Shown here: piece after piece, positions 1-8,500 of the stretch
Layout: the number at the start of each line of letters is the position of its first letter
How positions within the stretch are numbered: position 1 is the stretch's first letter
Source of the DNA: Scytonematopsis contorta HA4267-MV1
Lineage (GTDB): Bacteria > Cyanobacteriota > Cyanobacteriia > Cyanobacteriales > Nostocaceae
Direction of reading: 5' to 3'
Assembly (NCBI GenBank): GCA_019359035.1
Contig: JAHHIC010000034.1
Coordinates: 124,001-188,000, forward strand
Length of the DNA: 64,000 nucleotides
The notes under the pieces: model-generated
The model's database searches: none
What the model saw: only the letters and a program-made list of their open reading frames with translations
What the model was told of the DNA's origin: nothing
Position numbers and translations under genes: made by a program

Positions 1-327
1 AGATATTTTACAAAACTTGAGATACTCCCAAAAATGTTATTTTTTTATTAGTCCTCTAAAGAGGACTTTAGCTTTTAGACTCTTAATTTATTCCCTGGTT
101 CAAAGGCTCGAAGTTGTGAAATCTTTTTGACTTAAAAGACCCAGTTTTTAAGAAAGCTGGGTCTCTTCGCTATAATTGCTCACTTAAAATTTAACTGTCA
201 AACTCTACCATTTTGAGGATTTCATCAGTAATGTTTCTAGTTTATATAGTTATTACTGCTTAAAGCTTAATTTTAATAAGCTTAACGCTTTATTTCTTTA
301 TTCCATATTTATTTAGGAGAAACTATT
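1..327. other. Intergenic leader with two hairpins
   Basis: No gene is visible. A short palindrome (AGTCCTCT/AGAGGACT, about 50-67) and a longer hairpin at 137-164 are present. The last 20 bases carry an AGGAGA ribosome binding site for the gene that starts at 328. Confidence 0.5.
137..164. terminator. Stem-loop, possible terminator
   Basis: Eight-base arms AGACCCAG and CTGGGTCT enclose a 12-base loop. Read on the minus strand the stem is followed by TTTTAAG, so it may end transcription from either side. The gene it serves would lie mostly outside the window. Confidence 0.4.
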
Positions 328-987
328 ATGTTTTGGCAACGCATAGGAGTGTTATTAGCTCTCACTTGTGCATCGTTGTTTGGAAGTGGTATACCTGCTA
401 AAGCAGAAACCGCTGATACCAAAAATGCTGCAACAGTTCCGACTCCAGGTACAATATCAACCACTGCGGCTGATTTAACTACTGAACCAATAAAACCTGG
501 TTTAGAAACAGCAAATTCTGATTCTTCTACCACCACAGTAGCCCAAACCCCAATTGACCCAGGTCGTCCGACACGTGGTGTTTCCAGCTATATTGGTGTC
601 GGTGGCAATATAGGTTTAGGTGGAGACTCCGCACTTGGTGACAGTGGCTTTACAGTATTCAGCAAAATCGGATTGACTCCTACTTTTTCTGTGCGACCAT
701 CAGTCATTATTGAAGATGACCCAGTGGTTCTTATTCCTCTTACCTATGATTTCAATTTACGCTCTCCTGATGCTTTGGATAATGCAGTATCTGTAGCACC
801 TTACGCAGGAGCTGGTATCGCGATTGAAACTAGTGGTGATGCAGATGTTGGCTTACTGCTTACTGGGGGTATAGACGTACCTATAAGCAATAACTTTACG
901 GCTACAGCAGCAGTTAATGCGGCGTTTTTAAGCGAAACTGATGTAGGGTTTATGATAGGAATTGGTTATAACTTTAACCGACTGTAA
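328..987 (+). CDS. Secreted envelope protein, porin-like beta-barrel (219 aa)
   Basis: The protein starts with a signal peptide (hydrophobic LLALTCASLFGSG, cleavage probably after AKA near residue 26). A Thr/Ser/Pro-rich low-complexity stretch follows to about residue 85. The rest alternates short hydrophobic and polar strands rich in Gly (SYIGVGGNIGLGG, GAGIAIETSG) and ends in GIGYNFNRL, where an aromatic residue near the C-terminus is typical of outer-membrane barrels. An outer-membrane location is inferred; no specific family was recognised. An AGGAGA ribosome binding site lies 8 bases before the ATG. It appears monocistronic, with a hairpin at 1212-1236 downstream. Confidence 0.6.
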   Translation: MFWQRIGVLLALTCASLFGSGIPAKAETADTKNAATVPTPGTISTTAADLTTEPIKPGLETANSDSSTTTVAQTPIDPGRPTRGVSSYIGVGGNIGLGGDSALGDSGFTVFSKIGLTPTFSVRPSVIIEDDPVVLIPLTYDFNLRSPDALDNAVSVAPYAGAGIAIETSGDADVGLLLTGGIDVPISNNFTATAAVNAAFLSETDVGFMIGIGYNFNRL

Positions 988-1341
988 AAGGATGCATAAA
1001 TTTCGTGTCAATTTTCCACCAATCGTCCCGGTGGTAAAGGTAAAGATTGCTTAGATTCCATAATAGCCATGACAATTGTGAGATACACTACAAAAACTTA
1101 ATTATTTCTTCCTATCTTTCCATGTCTAATCACATGAAAATGAAAATAAACACAGATAAAATTGTACCTGTGTTTACCTAAGTGTATCTCTGGTATTTTA
1201 TATCATATAACTTTGGGGTTACATTTTAACCCCAAATTTGTATAGTATTTTACAAAATTTATAGTTTTTTTCATAGAAAAAGGGCATTTTTGAGATAGAA
1301 AAGTATATAGGTAAAACATTTCGCCACATAATGATAAAATT
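988..1341. other. Intergenic region
   Basis: AT-rich, without a convincing gene. It holds the hairpin at 1212-1236 and presumably the promoter of the dehydrogenase that follows. Confidence 0.4.
1212..1236 (+). terminator. Stem-loop terminator candidate
   Basis: A perfect 9-base stem (TTTGGGGTT / AACCCCAAA) with a 7-base loop is followed by TTTGTATAG. It probably ends the transcript of the porin-like gene. Confidence 0.5.
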
Positions 1342-2631
1342 ATGATATCTAACTCCATGTTGCCCTTGGAAAATACTTCCCCAGCGCATATCTGTCCGTA
1401 TGACCAAGCTTGTAGCTATTTAGAGCAAGCTGCAAAGGAATTAAAGTTAGACCAAGGAATTTTGGAGGTACTCAGTAATCCGAGTAAAGTCATAACAGTT
1501 TCCATACCCATCAAACGCGACGACGGACAAGTACAAATTTTAGTAGGACACCGGGTACAGCACTCAAATATTTTAGGTCCCTGTAAAGGTGGAATTCGCT
1601 ATCATCCAGCTGTGACATTACGTGAAGTATCAGCTTTAGCAATGTTAATGACTTGGAAATGTGCATTATTAGGTATTCCTTATGGTGGAGCTAAAGGTGG
1701 CATAGCGATAGACCCCAAGCGATATAGTGCTGGTGAACTAGAGCGCATCACACGACGTTTTACCAGCGAATTAATGAAAGATATTGGGCCAAATGTGGAT
1801 ATTCCCGCACCAGATATGGGAACTTCAGCTAGGGAAATGGCTTGGATGATGGACACTTATTCTGTAAATGTGGGTCATGCTGTTCCTGGAATGGTCACAG
1901 GAAAACCCATTTCTATCGGTGGTTCACGAGGAAGGGACATGGCAACCGGACGAGGTGTAATGATTATCGTCAGAGAAGCCTTAAAAGATAAAGGTAAATC
2001 CTTAGAAGGTGTACGAGTTGCGATTCAGGGTTTTGGAAATGTTGGTGGAGCGGCTGCATTATTATTACATCAAGCAGGTGCAAAGGTAATAGCTGTTTCC
2101 TCCGGTGCTGGGGGAGTATATTCAGAATCCGGACTGGATATTCCCGCATTAAAAGCCTATGCAACAGGTAACCGTAAAAGTGTTGTAGGTTTTCCCGAAG
2201 CAAAGCCTATAAGTAATTCAGAATTATTAACTTTATCATGTGACGTTTTGATTCCCGCAGCATTAGAAAATCAAATAACAGAGGAAAATGTTAACCAAGT
2301 GCAAGCCCAAATCATTGCGGAAGCTGCAAACGGGCCCGTAACACTGCAAGCGAATTTGTCGTTAGAATCTAGAGGTGTAACGGTGCTACCAGATATTTTG
2401 GCAAATGCTGGTGGTGTGGTAGTCAGTTATTTGGAATGGGTACAGGGACTTTCCTATGTATTTTGGGACGAGGAACGAGTAAACCGAGAAATGGAACATT
2501 TGATGGTGCAAGCTTACCGTCAAGTTATCGAGCAGTCGAAAAAAGGACAAAGTTCTCTTCGCTTAGCATCTTACAGCCTAGGTGTGGGTCGTGTTGCCCA
2601 AGCGCTTACTGACCGAGGGTTATATCCTTGA
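1342..2631 (+). CDS. gdhA: Glu/Leu/Phe/Val dehydrogenase, probably glutamate dehydrogenase
   Basis: The 429-residue length is usual for cyanobacterial hexameric glutamate dehydrogenases. The dimerisation/substrate domain contains GPCKGGIRYHP and the catalytic lysine segment GGAKGGIAIDPKRYS, followed by PAPDMGTSAREMAWM. The Rossmann domain has the dinucleotide motif GFGNVGGAAA (about residues 230-240) and ends with EAANGPVT and LANAGGVVVSYLEW. It reversibly aminates 2-oxoglutarate with NAD(P)H, an alternative to GS-GOGAT. Cofactor choice and substrate (Glu versus a branched-chain amino acid) cannot be fixed by eye. The second in-frame ATG (codon 5) is an alternative start; no strong ribosome binding site decides. 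A palindromic repeat follows the stop. Confidence 0.85.
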   Translation: MISNSMLPLENTSPAHICPYDQACSYLEQAAKELKLDQGILEVLSNPSKVITVSIPIKRDDGQVQILVGHRVQHSNILGPCKGGIRYHPAVTLREVSALAMLMTWKCALLGIPYGGAKGGIAIDPKRYSAGELERITRRFTSELMKDIGPNVDIPAPDMGTSAREMAWMMDTYSVNVGHAVPGMVTGKPISIGGSRGRDMATGRGVMIIVREALKDKGKSLEGVRVAIQGFGNVGGAAALLLHQAGAKVIAVSSGAGGVYSESGLDIPALKAYATGNRKSVVGFPEAKPISNSELLTLSCDVLIPAALENQITEENVNQVQAQIIAEAANGPVTLQANLSLESRGVTVLPDILANAGGVVVSYLEWVQGLSYVFWDEERVNREMEHLMVQAYRQVIEQSKKGQSSLRLASYSLGVGRVAQALTDRGLYP

Positions 2632-3376
2632 AAAATCTCAATAATGTAGAGACTAGACATGTTTAGTCTCTACATTGTGACAGTTTAAAAAGTGTTACAT
2701 CTAGTAACCTTATTGCTACCCGAGCTTGAAATATGCTCACTAGCTATCTTGTATTTGCGAATACATCTATAAATTTTTTAATTACTCAAAATAGAGTTAA
2801 TATAACTAGAAAGATTTTTCTTTGATGCACGTAAAAATAGGCTAAGCAGGCACTTAAAATCACAACCTGGTTAGAATGAAAGATAAATTAAGGTAATTTT
2901 TACGACTAAATACTTATATACTTTTGTCACGTAATAATACTTGTATTTATTGTTTACTGAGATAAATTAATCATTAAATTAGTAAATTCTTCGTGGAGCC
3001 TGATATTTTTTTGGTATTTTGTAGTAGACTTACCGTTAGTAAGTGAAAGGCTTGACACTTATCAAAAAAAATATAATTCGCCTGAAAATTAAACTTTCAG
3101 GTATCTACCTAGGTTCATATAGTTTAGTTTTGCATCTGCGAGTTAATTGCTAGAGAACGGTTCCCTGCTTTTTTCAAGACAACAGAGTATGTTAGATGAT
3201 GGATTTAATTTCTATCATCCATTATGTTGTGCCTATTATTCTGTTTTATCTTGTAGGAGGTTAATATCTACCTACTAGATGTTGACCTGAGTGTTCCCAT
3301 CCCCCCAAAAAAATTTTGCTTGTAATCAATCTAAAATCACACAGGTAATTTTAGTATTAATAACTGTTTAAATATA
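2632..3376. other. Long AT-rich intergenic region
   Basis: A palindromic repeat (2646-2673) sits just after gdhA. The remaining 700 bases have no credible ORF. They are probably the leader of the PATAN-receiver gene, with an AGGAGG at 3256-3261 that precedes no long frame. Confidence 0.4.
2646..2673. repeat. Palindromic interspersed repeat (arm GTAGAGAC), copy 1
   Basis: A 28-base inverted repeat with outer arms GTAGAGAC/GTCTCTAC and a central TAGACATGTTTA. It belongs to the same family as the copies at 11348, 11526, 20396, 29057, 29905, 44908, 49726 and 49857. It may also end gdhA transcription. Confidence 0.8.
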
Positions 3377-4777
3377 ATGATGCACCGAATAGTCTTAGCA
3401 AACAGAATTCATCTAGGTCGTTACAAGTTTTCCCAACCGGAAGACCATCTATCCTTATTAGAAAGGATAGCAGTGGATTATGCAAATGGGCACGTACAAA
3501 TTTATTGTGGTTCTCGGATACAGAGTTTTTCAATATTTTTACAAGAAGGGAAAATAATTTATGGCTGCATAGCAGATAGTAAAATGTGGAAAATATTTGA
3601 TAGTAAATTACAAGCATTGAGTAAAGATACTACTTTACTTAATCTTAATGTTTACAATCAAATTAAGAGTGTATTTGAAACCGCTACAGAGGATGAATCT
3701 GTGGGAAATCCTGGCTATCTAGCTATTTGCTGGTTGGTCAACGAACGCTATATCAATCCCCAACAAGCACAAACTTTGATAGAAGAAATAGTAAAAGAGG
3801 TGATTGGGTCATTACAAAAACTGAAGGAAGCAATTTATGAATTTACTCCTCAGAGTTTGTTAGACGATATGCCAAAGTTTTGTTACCTCGATATTACGTT
3901 CTTACTTAAACCTACCCAACAACTTAACTTAAATTTAAACTCTAATTCCGAAAATATTCTCAACCCTTTCGTTGAGTCAGAGTCAGAAGATATTATTGAA
4001 ATGACTGTAAAGTCTAGGATTGTAGAATCTGATACTCTAGAATCTGCTACTGTCAAATCTGTAAATTTAGATTCTGAAAATGTAAAGTTTAGAAATGAAG
4101 AATCTGAAAAGACAGCCAAAGCAGCTTTGGAGTCAGAAGCTATTCTCACACCTTTTGTTGGGGAAGAGGAAAAAACACAGAGCTTAAAGATAAATGAGAT
4201 AAATGAGATAAATGAGGAAAATTTAGACACAATAGATAAAGAATTAGAGCAAGTTCAACAACAGCTATCTCGATTAGAGAAAAAAATACTCAGTGTAGAC
4301 AGTACAGACACGACTCATTTACCTAGTTTTAAAGAGTCCGCTTATAATATAGCGAGTAAAAAAAATAACGTTTTACTAGAAGAGAAATCAACGAAAGTAT
4401 ATAAAATTCTCTGTATTGACGATAGTCCTACGGTATTAAAAGCAATTCAAGGTTTCTTAGACGAGCAACTATTTAACGTGATTATTGTAGAGGAACCATT
4501 AAAAGCCCTTATGCAAATTCTTCGTCATAAGCCAGATATTATTTTACTCGATATTTCTATGCCCAACTTAGATGGATATGAACTGTGTTCTTTACTACGT
4601 AAACATCGTCTTTTCCGTGATGTACCAGTAGTAATGGTGACAGGTAAAACTGGTTTTATTGACAAAGCCAGAGCCAAAATGGTGAGAGCATCAGGGTATC
4701 TAACAAAGCCATTTACAAAAGCAGATTTACTGAAGGTTGTATTTCATCAAATTGGAAATATTACAACAGATTCATGA
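3377..4777 (+). CDS. PATAN-domain response regulator (PixG/PatA-like)
   Basis: The N-terminal ~170 residues resemble the PATAN/DUF4388 region (LLERIAVDYANGHVQIYCGSRIQSFSIFLQEGKIIYG). A long Ser/Glu-rich linker with repeated ESD/ES motifs (about 210-300) and a short coiled coil (DKELEQVQQQLSRLEKK) follow. The C-terminal CheY-type receiver (about 345-460) has the acidic pair DD, phospho-acceptor Asp in DIILLDISMPN, and the conserved Lys in YLTKPF. Such proteins (PatA, PixG, PilG) are output regulators in cyanobacterial phototaxis or heterocyst-pattern chemosensory pathways. The order with the next two genes matches pixG-pixH-pixJ/pilG-pilH-pilJ. A start at codon 2 (a second ATG) is equally possible. 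Confidence 0.75.
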   Translation: MMHRIVLANRIHLGRYKFSQPEDHLSLLERIAVDYANGHVQIYCGSRIQSFSIFLQEGKIIYGCIADSKMWKIFDSKLQALSKDTTLLNLNVYNQIKSVFETATEDESVGNPGYLAICWLVNERYINPQQAQTLIEEIVKEVIGSLQKLKEAIYEFTPQSLLDDMPKFCYLDITFLLKPTQQLNLNLNSNSENILNPFVESESEDIIEMTVKSRIVESDTLESATVKSVNLDSENVKFRNEESEKTAKAALESEAILTPFVGEEEKTQSLKINEINEINEENLDTIDKELEQVQQQLSRLEKKILSVDSTDTTHLPSFKESAYNIASKKNNVLLEEKSTKVYKILCIDDSPTVLKAIQGFLDEQLFNVIIVEEPLKALMQILRHKPDIILLDISMPNLDGYELCSLLRKHRLFRDVPVVMVTGKTGFIDKARAKMVRASGYLTKPFTKADLLKVVFHQIGNITTDS

Positions 4778-4845
4778 TAAATTTACGTAGAAAAAAAAAG
4801 AAAGTAGTAAACTGATGAAGATACTTATAGTGAGGAGACTAAAGC

Positions 4846-5226
4846 TTGAGTAATAAGTTAGCATCAAAAATTTTGGTTGTAGAAGATTCACCTAGTGAAT
4901 TAGAATTAATGAGCTACTATTTAGCAAATAGTGGATACAGTGTTATCAAGGCGTCTGATGGAAAAGAAGCTTTAGAAAAAGCTTTAATAGAAAAACCAGA
5001 CGTTATTGTAACTGATGTCGTTATGCCAGAAATGAGTGGCTTTGAATTATGCCGCAAGTTGAAAAAAAATCCCGAAACAAACTATTTGACAATCATAATT
5101 TGCAGTTCAAAAAACTTAGAAATTGACCGTTTATGGGGTATTAAGCAAGGAGCAGCAGCTTATATAACTAAACCATTTACTCGCGAACATTTACTCAATG
5201 TTATTAAATCTTTTGTATCACGATGA
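4846..5226 (+). CDS. CheY-type single-domain response regulator (PixH/PilH-like)
   Basis: A receiver domain only, 126 residues. It has the acidic pocket VVEDSP, the phospho-acceptor Asp in DVIVTDVVMPEMSG, and the Lys in AYITKPFTREH. A GAGGAG ribosome binding site at 4832-4837 supports the TTG start. It probably shuttles phosphate from a CheA-type kinase encoded elsewhere. It lies 68 bases after the PATAN regulator and 84 bases before the chemoreceptor, so the three likely form one operon. Confidence 0.8.
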   Translation: MSNKLASKILVVEDSPSELELMSYYLANSGYSVIKASDGKEALEKALIEKPDVIVTDVVMPEMSGFELCRKLKKNPETNYLTIIICSSKNLEIDRLWGIKQGAAAYITKPFTREHLLNVIKSFVSR

Positions 5227-5310
5227 GTATCTTTTTATGAGATTTGAAATAGTTATATTTTTAAACTGAAATTAGTTTAATTTAATTACAAAAATTTTCA
5301 AAGTAAGATA

Positions 5311-8100
5311 ATGCTAAATAATTTTAAAACCAAACTTCAAAAAGCAGAAAAAAAACAAAATCTAGGTGATAACAATTATTTACAAGCAAAACTAGACTTC
5401 AACGGTAATAGTCTTAGTTCAAAATTAAAAAAAATAGGGTTACGAACAAAAGCAGCTATTTTTACAGTAGCAATCAGCACCATACCAGTATTAGCAATTG
5501 GAACAATTAATTATTCGTTAGTCAACCAAGCTTTGACCAAAGAAGTATCTCATTTACAAGAGAGTGAAGCGATAGAATTAACGGAACGTATAGACCTATT
5601 TTTAAAATTCCGACTTCAAGAACTACAATTATTAGCTAGTCAAGATTTTTTAAGTAATCCCGTTATTAGAAACAGCCTTGGTGTCACAGCACAAGAATTG
5701 CAACTCAAAAATTGGCAAGAAGTCTCTAAGTTATACCGTAACATCACGGTAGTAGATATAAATGGAGATGTATTTTTATCAACTCAACCAGCAGGTCTTC
5801 CTAATCAAAAAACTGAAGAATATTTTCAAGCCGTACTGAAGACTAATAAAAGTTTTATTAGCCAACCATCTTCCAGCAATAGCGAAGATAGCTATATTTC
5901 TATGGCTGTGCCTGTCAAAGATACTATCACTGGAAAAACTATTTTTATTGTCAAAGCTACAGTATTAACTAAATCTTTAACAGAGATACTTGACATTTCC
6001 GAGTTAACTAAAGTTGACTATCATCTTATTGATAGTAGTGGAAAGATTTTTCTTGCTGTAGACAAAAGTTTGTTGGGTAAAAATATTCAACAAGTTTTTC
6101 CTATTTGGAGACAATTGCAAGTAGAAACTCATCCATTTAGCCGAACTGTACCTTTTGATAATGGGAAATCAAGTAAATTTCTTACATACGTCCCTTGGAA
6201 AAATAAAATAGGTAACACAAACTTACAGTGGAAACTAGTTTTAACAGCAGATAAAAATATTGCTTTTGTCACCCAGAGACAGTTATTATGGACATTAGGT
6301 ATTGGTACTCTTGTAACAATTGTGTTATCAACTGTTGTTGCATTAATTATTGCTCATCGTTATATTATTAGGATAATGGCAGCTAATCAAACATTGAAAA
6401 GATTAGCTAAAGGTAATTTACAAACTAGAATGCCTTTAAATGGTAAAGATGAACTGACAAGTCTGGGAATGAATATCAACCAAATGGCTGCACAATTAGA
6501 AACATTACTTAAGAAGCAAAAAGAAGAAGCGGAAGAAAAAAAACGATTATTAGAAGATACACAAGCGCTGAAAAACTTAGCCATACATTTATCTGGTGCT
6601 TGGAATGTTAGAGATATTTATAATTTGGCAGTCCGAGATATTAGACAAGCTTTGCAAGCAGATAGAGTTGTTATCTATAAATTTGACGAAGATTGGAAAG
6701 GTGTATTTTTAGCTGAATCAGTAATTGCAGGATTTCCTTGTGCTATGGGAGTAGAGCTGAATCAACCTTGTTTAGCTGATTATATCCATAAGTATCGCGA
6801 TGGTAAAGTAATTGCGATTAACAATATTTATCAAGCATCTTTAAATCCATGCTATATCCAACAACTAGAGAGTTTTTCTGTCAAAGCAAATTTAGTTGCA
6901 CCTATTATCCAAGGTAACAACTTACTGGGTTTACTTATTGCACACCAATGCTCTGAACCTCGTGATTGGCAACCTTTAGAAATTGATTTATTTGAGCAAT
7001 TTGCTAGACTTTTAGGATTAGCTTTAGAACGAGCTGATTTATTAAGCTTTACACAAAAAGCACGACAAACCGCAGAAGAACTGTCCAACGAGCAGCGTCA
7101 GCAGAAAGAACAGTTGGAGCAACAAATTATAGTCCTGCTAGAGGAAATCGAAGGAGCAATCCAAGGAGATTTAACAGTACGTGCAGAAGTTGAAGCTGGA
7201 GAAATTGGTACCGTCGCGGACTTTTTTAATGCTATCGTTGAAAATTTACGTTTAATTGTCACCCAAGTAAAAGCCACAGCTAACGAAGTAAATACTGCAA
7301 TTACTGATAATTCTGCTGCTATTACTCAACTAGCGACCAAAGCTAGCGACCAAGCATCAGAAATTAGTAATACCTTGGGAACAGTAGAGCAAATGCGCGA
7401 TAGCATTAAAATAGTAGCGAAAAGTGCTCATAAAACCGCAAGCGTAACTCGCAGTGCTGCTATGACTGCTGCAAATAGTAGCGCATCAATCGACTTAACA
7501 GTTGAAAAAATAGGAAACTTACGTCAAACCATTGGTGAAACTTCTAAAAAAGTCAAACGTTTAGGAGAAGCCTCTCAGCAAATTTCCCGTGTTGTTTATT
7601 TAATTAATCAAATATCCGTACAAACGAATTTATTAGCAATTAACGCAGGTATTGAAGCAAGCCGTAATGGTGAAGACGAACGAGGTTTTGCTGCAGTTGC
7701 CGAAGAAGTCGCTGTTTTAGCAAACCGTTGTACTGCTGCTACTACAGAAATAGAAACAATTGTTGCTAATATTCAAAGGGAGACTACTGAAGTCAACACA
7801 GCAATGGAATCAGGAATTTTACAAGTTGTCGAAGGAACTCGTCTGGTAGAAAATTCAAAAGAAAGTTGGCTAAAAATTATGAATGTTTGCCGTCAGATTG
7901 ACGATTTAGTACAGTCGATTTCTTCTGCAACAACCTCCCAAGTTCAATTATCTCAACAAGTTTCTCTTGCAATGCAGTCAGCCGCGAAAGTTTCAGAAAT
8001 GACTAGTGATTCCTCTCAAAATATTGCAAAATCTTTGCAAAAAACTATGAGTATTTCTGAACAACTACAAGAGTCGGTAGAAACTTTTACTGTTGGTTAA
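5311..8100 (+). CDS. Methyl-accepting chemotaxis protein with CBCR-like GAF domain (PixJ/PilJ-like)
   Basis: 929 residues. TM1 is at about 48-72, followed by a Cache-like sensor (about 75-320), TM2 (about 325-350), HAMP (about 350-405), GAF (about 430-580), a second HAMP-like segment (about 610-660) and the signalling coiled coil. The tip contains QISVQTNLLAINAGIEASR and GFAAVAEEVAVLANR. The GAF keeps the cyanobacteriochrome signature DRVVIYKFDEDWKG and VKANLVAPI. It has a Cys at 514 (NPCYIQQL) where the bilin-binding Cys-His usually sits, and a Cys at 487 (QPCL) at the DXCF position. It may therefore be a phototaxis photoreceptor, but Cys-Tyr replaces Cys-His, so bilin binding is uncertain. 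No cheW or cheA follows. Confidence 0.8.
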   Translation: MLNNFKTKLQKAEKKQNLGDNNYLQAKLDFNGNSLSSKLKKIGLRTKAAIFTVAISTIPVLAIGTINYSLVNQALTKEVSHLQESEAIELTERIDLFLKFRLQELQLLASQDFLSNPVIRNSLGVTAQELQLKNWQEVSKLYRNITVVDINGDVFLSTQPAGLPNQKTEEYFQAVLKTNKSFISQPSSSNSEDSYISMAVPVKDTITGKTIFIVKATVLTKSLTEILDISELTKVDYHLIDSSGKIFLAVDKSLLGKNIQQVFPIWRQLQVETHPFSRTVPFDNGKSSKFLTYVPWKNKIGNTNLQWKLVLTADKNIAFVTQRQLLWTLGIGTLVTIVLSTVVALIIAHRYIIRIMAANQTLKRLAKGNLQTRMPLNGKDELTSLGMNINQMAAQLETLLKKQKEEAEEKKRLLEDTQALKNLAIHLSGAWNVRDIYNLAVRDIRQALQADRVVIYKFDEDWKGVFLAESVIAGFPCAMGVELNQPCLADYIHKYRDGKVIAINNIYQASLNPCYIQQLESFSVKANLVAPIIQGNNLLGLLIAHQCSEPRDWQPLEIDLFEQFARLLGLALERADLLSFTQKARQTAEELSNEQRQQKEQLEQQIIVLLEEIEGAIQGDLTVRAEVEAGEIGTVADFFNAIVENLRLIVTQVKATANEVNTAITDNSAAITQLATKASDQASEISNTLGTVEQMRDSIKIVAKSAHKTASVTRSAAMTAANSSASIDLTVEKIGNLRQTIGETSKKVKRLGEASQQISRVVYLINQISVQTNLLAINAGIEASRNGEDERGFAAVAEEVAVLANRCTAATTEIETIVANIQRETTEVNTAMESGILQVVEGTRLVENSKESWLKIMNVCRQIDDLVQSISSATTSQVQLSQQVSLAMQSAAKVSEMTSDSSQNIAKSLQKTMSISEQLQESVETFTVG

Positions 8101-8500
8101 AATACCTGTATTACCATAGGGGGCAACATGCTCCCACTGGTATATAGCAATCCTAAATCCGAACCGCCAAGAAGCCAAGATAGCCAAGGAAATAAATGTT
8201 AATTTATTTTGAGATTTTCGCCATAAGTTTTACCCGACCCTATACCTCATAATAATAATCCATTTAATTTAAAAGCTATATAAACTAATATTTCTAAATT
8301 TGAGTACATTTCTAATATATTAATACAATCAAATCTGCGCGGATGTCATACTAATCTAAGTAAAATTTATTTGATTCAACGTATAACAAAACTTCTTAGC
8401 CTCAACCTCTGTCTCTTCCTCTTCTCCTTCCTCCTTCGCGTTCTTCGTTTCTTCGCGGTTAATTAAATCCTAGCACCCAGGACACCCCACAGTAAAAATT
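8101..8500. other. Intergenic region upstream of nifJ
   Basis: No gene. It includes a pyrimidine-rich stretch (8400-8460) with CTTCGCG-type short repeats. The nifJ promoter should be here, but no clear box is visible to me. Confidence 0.4.
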
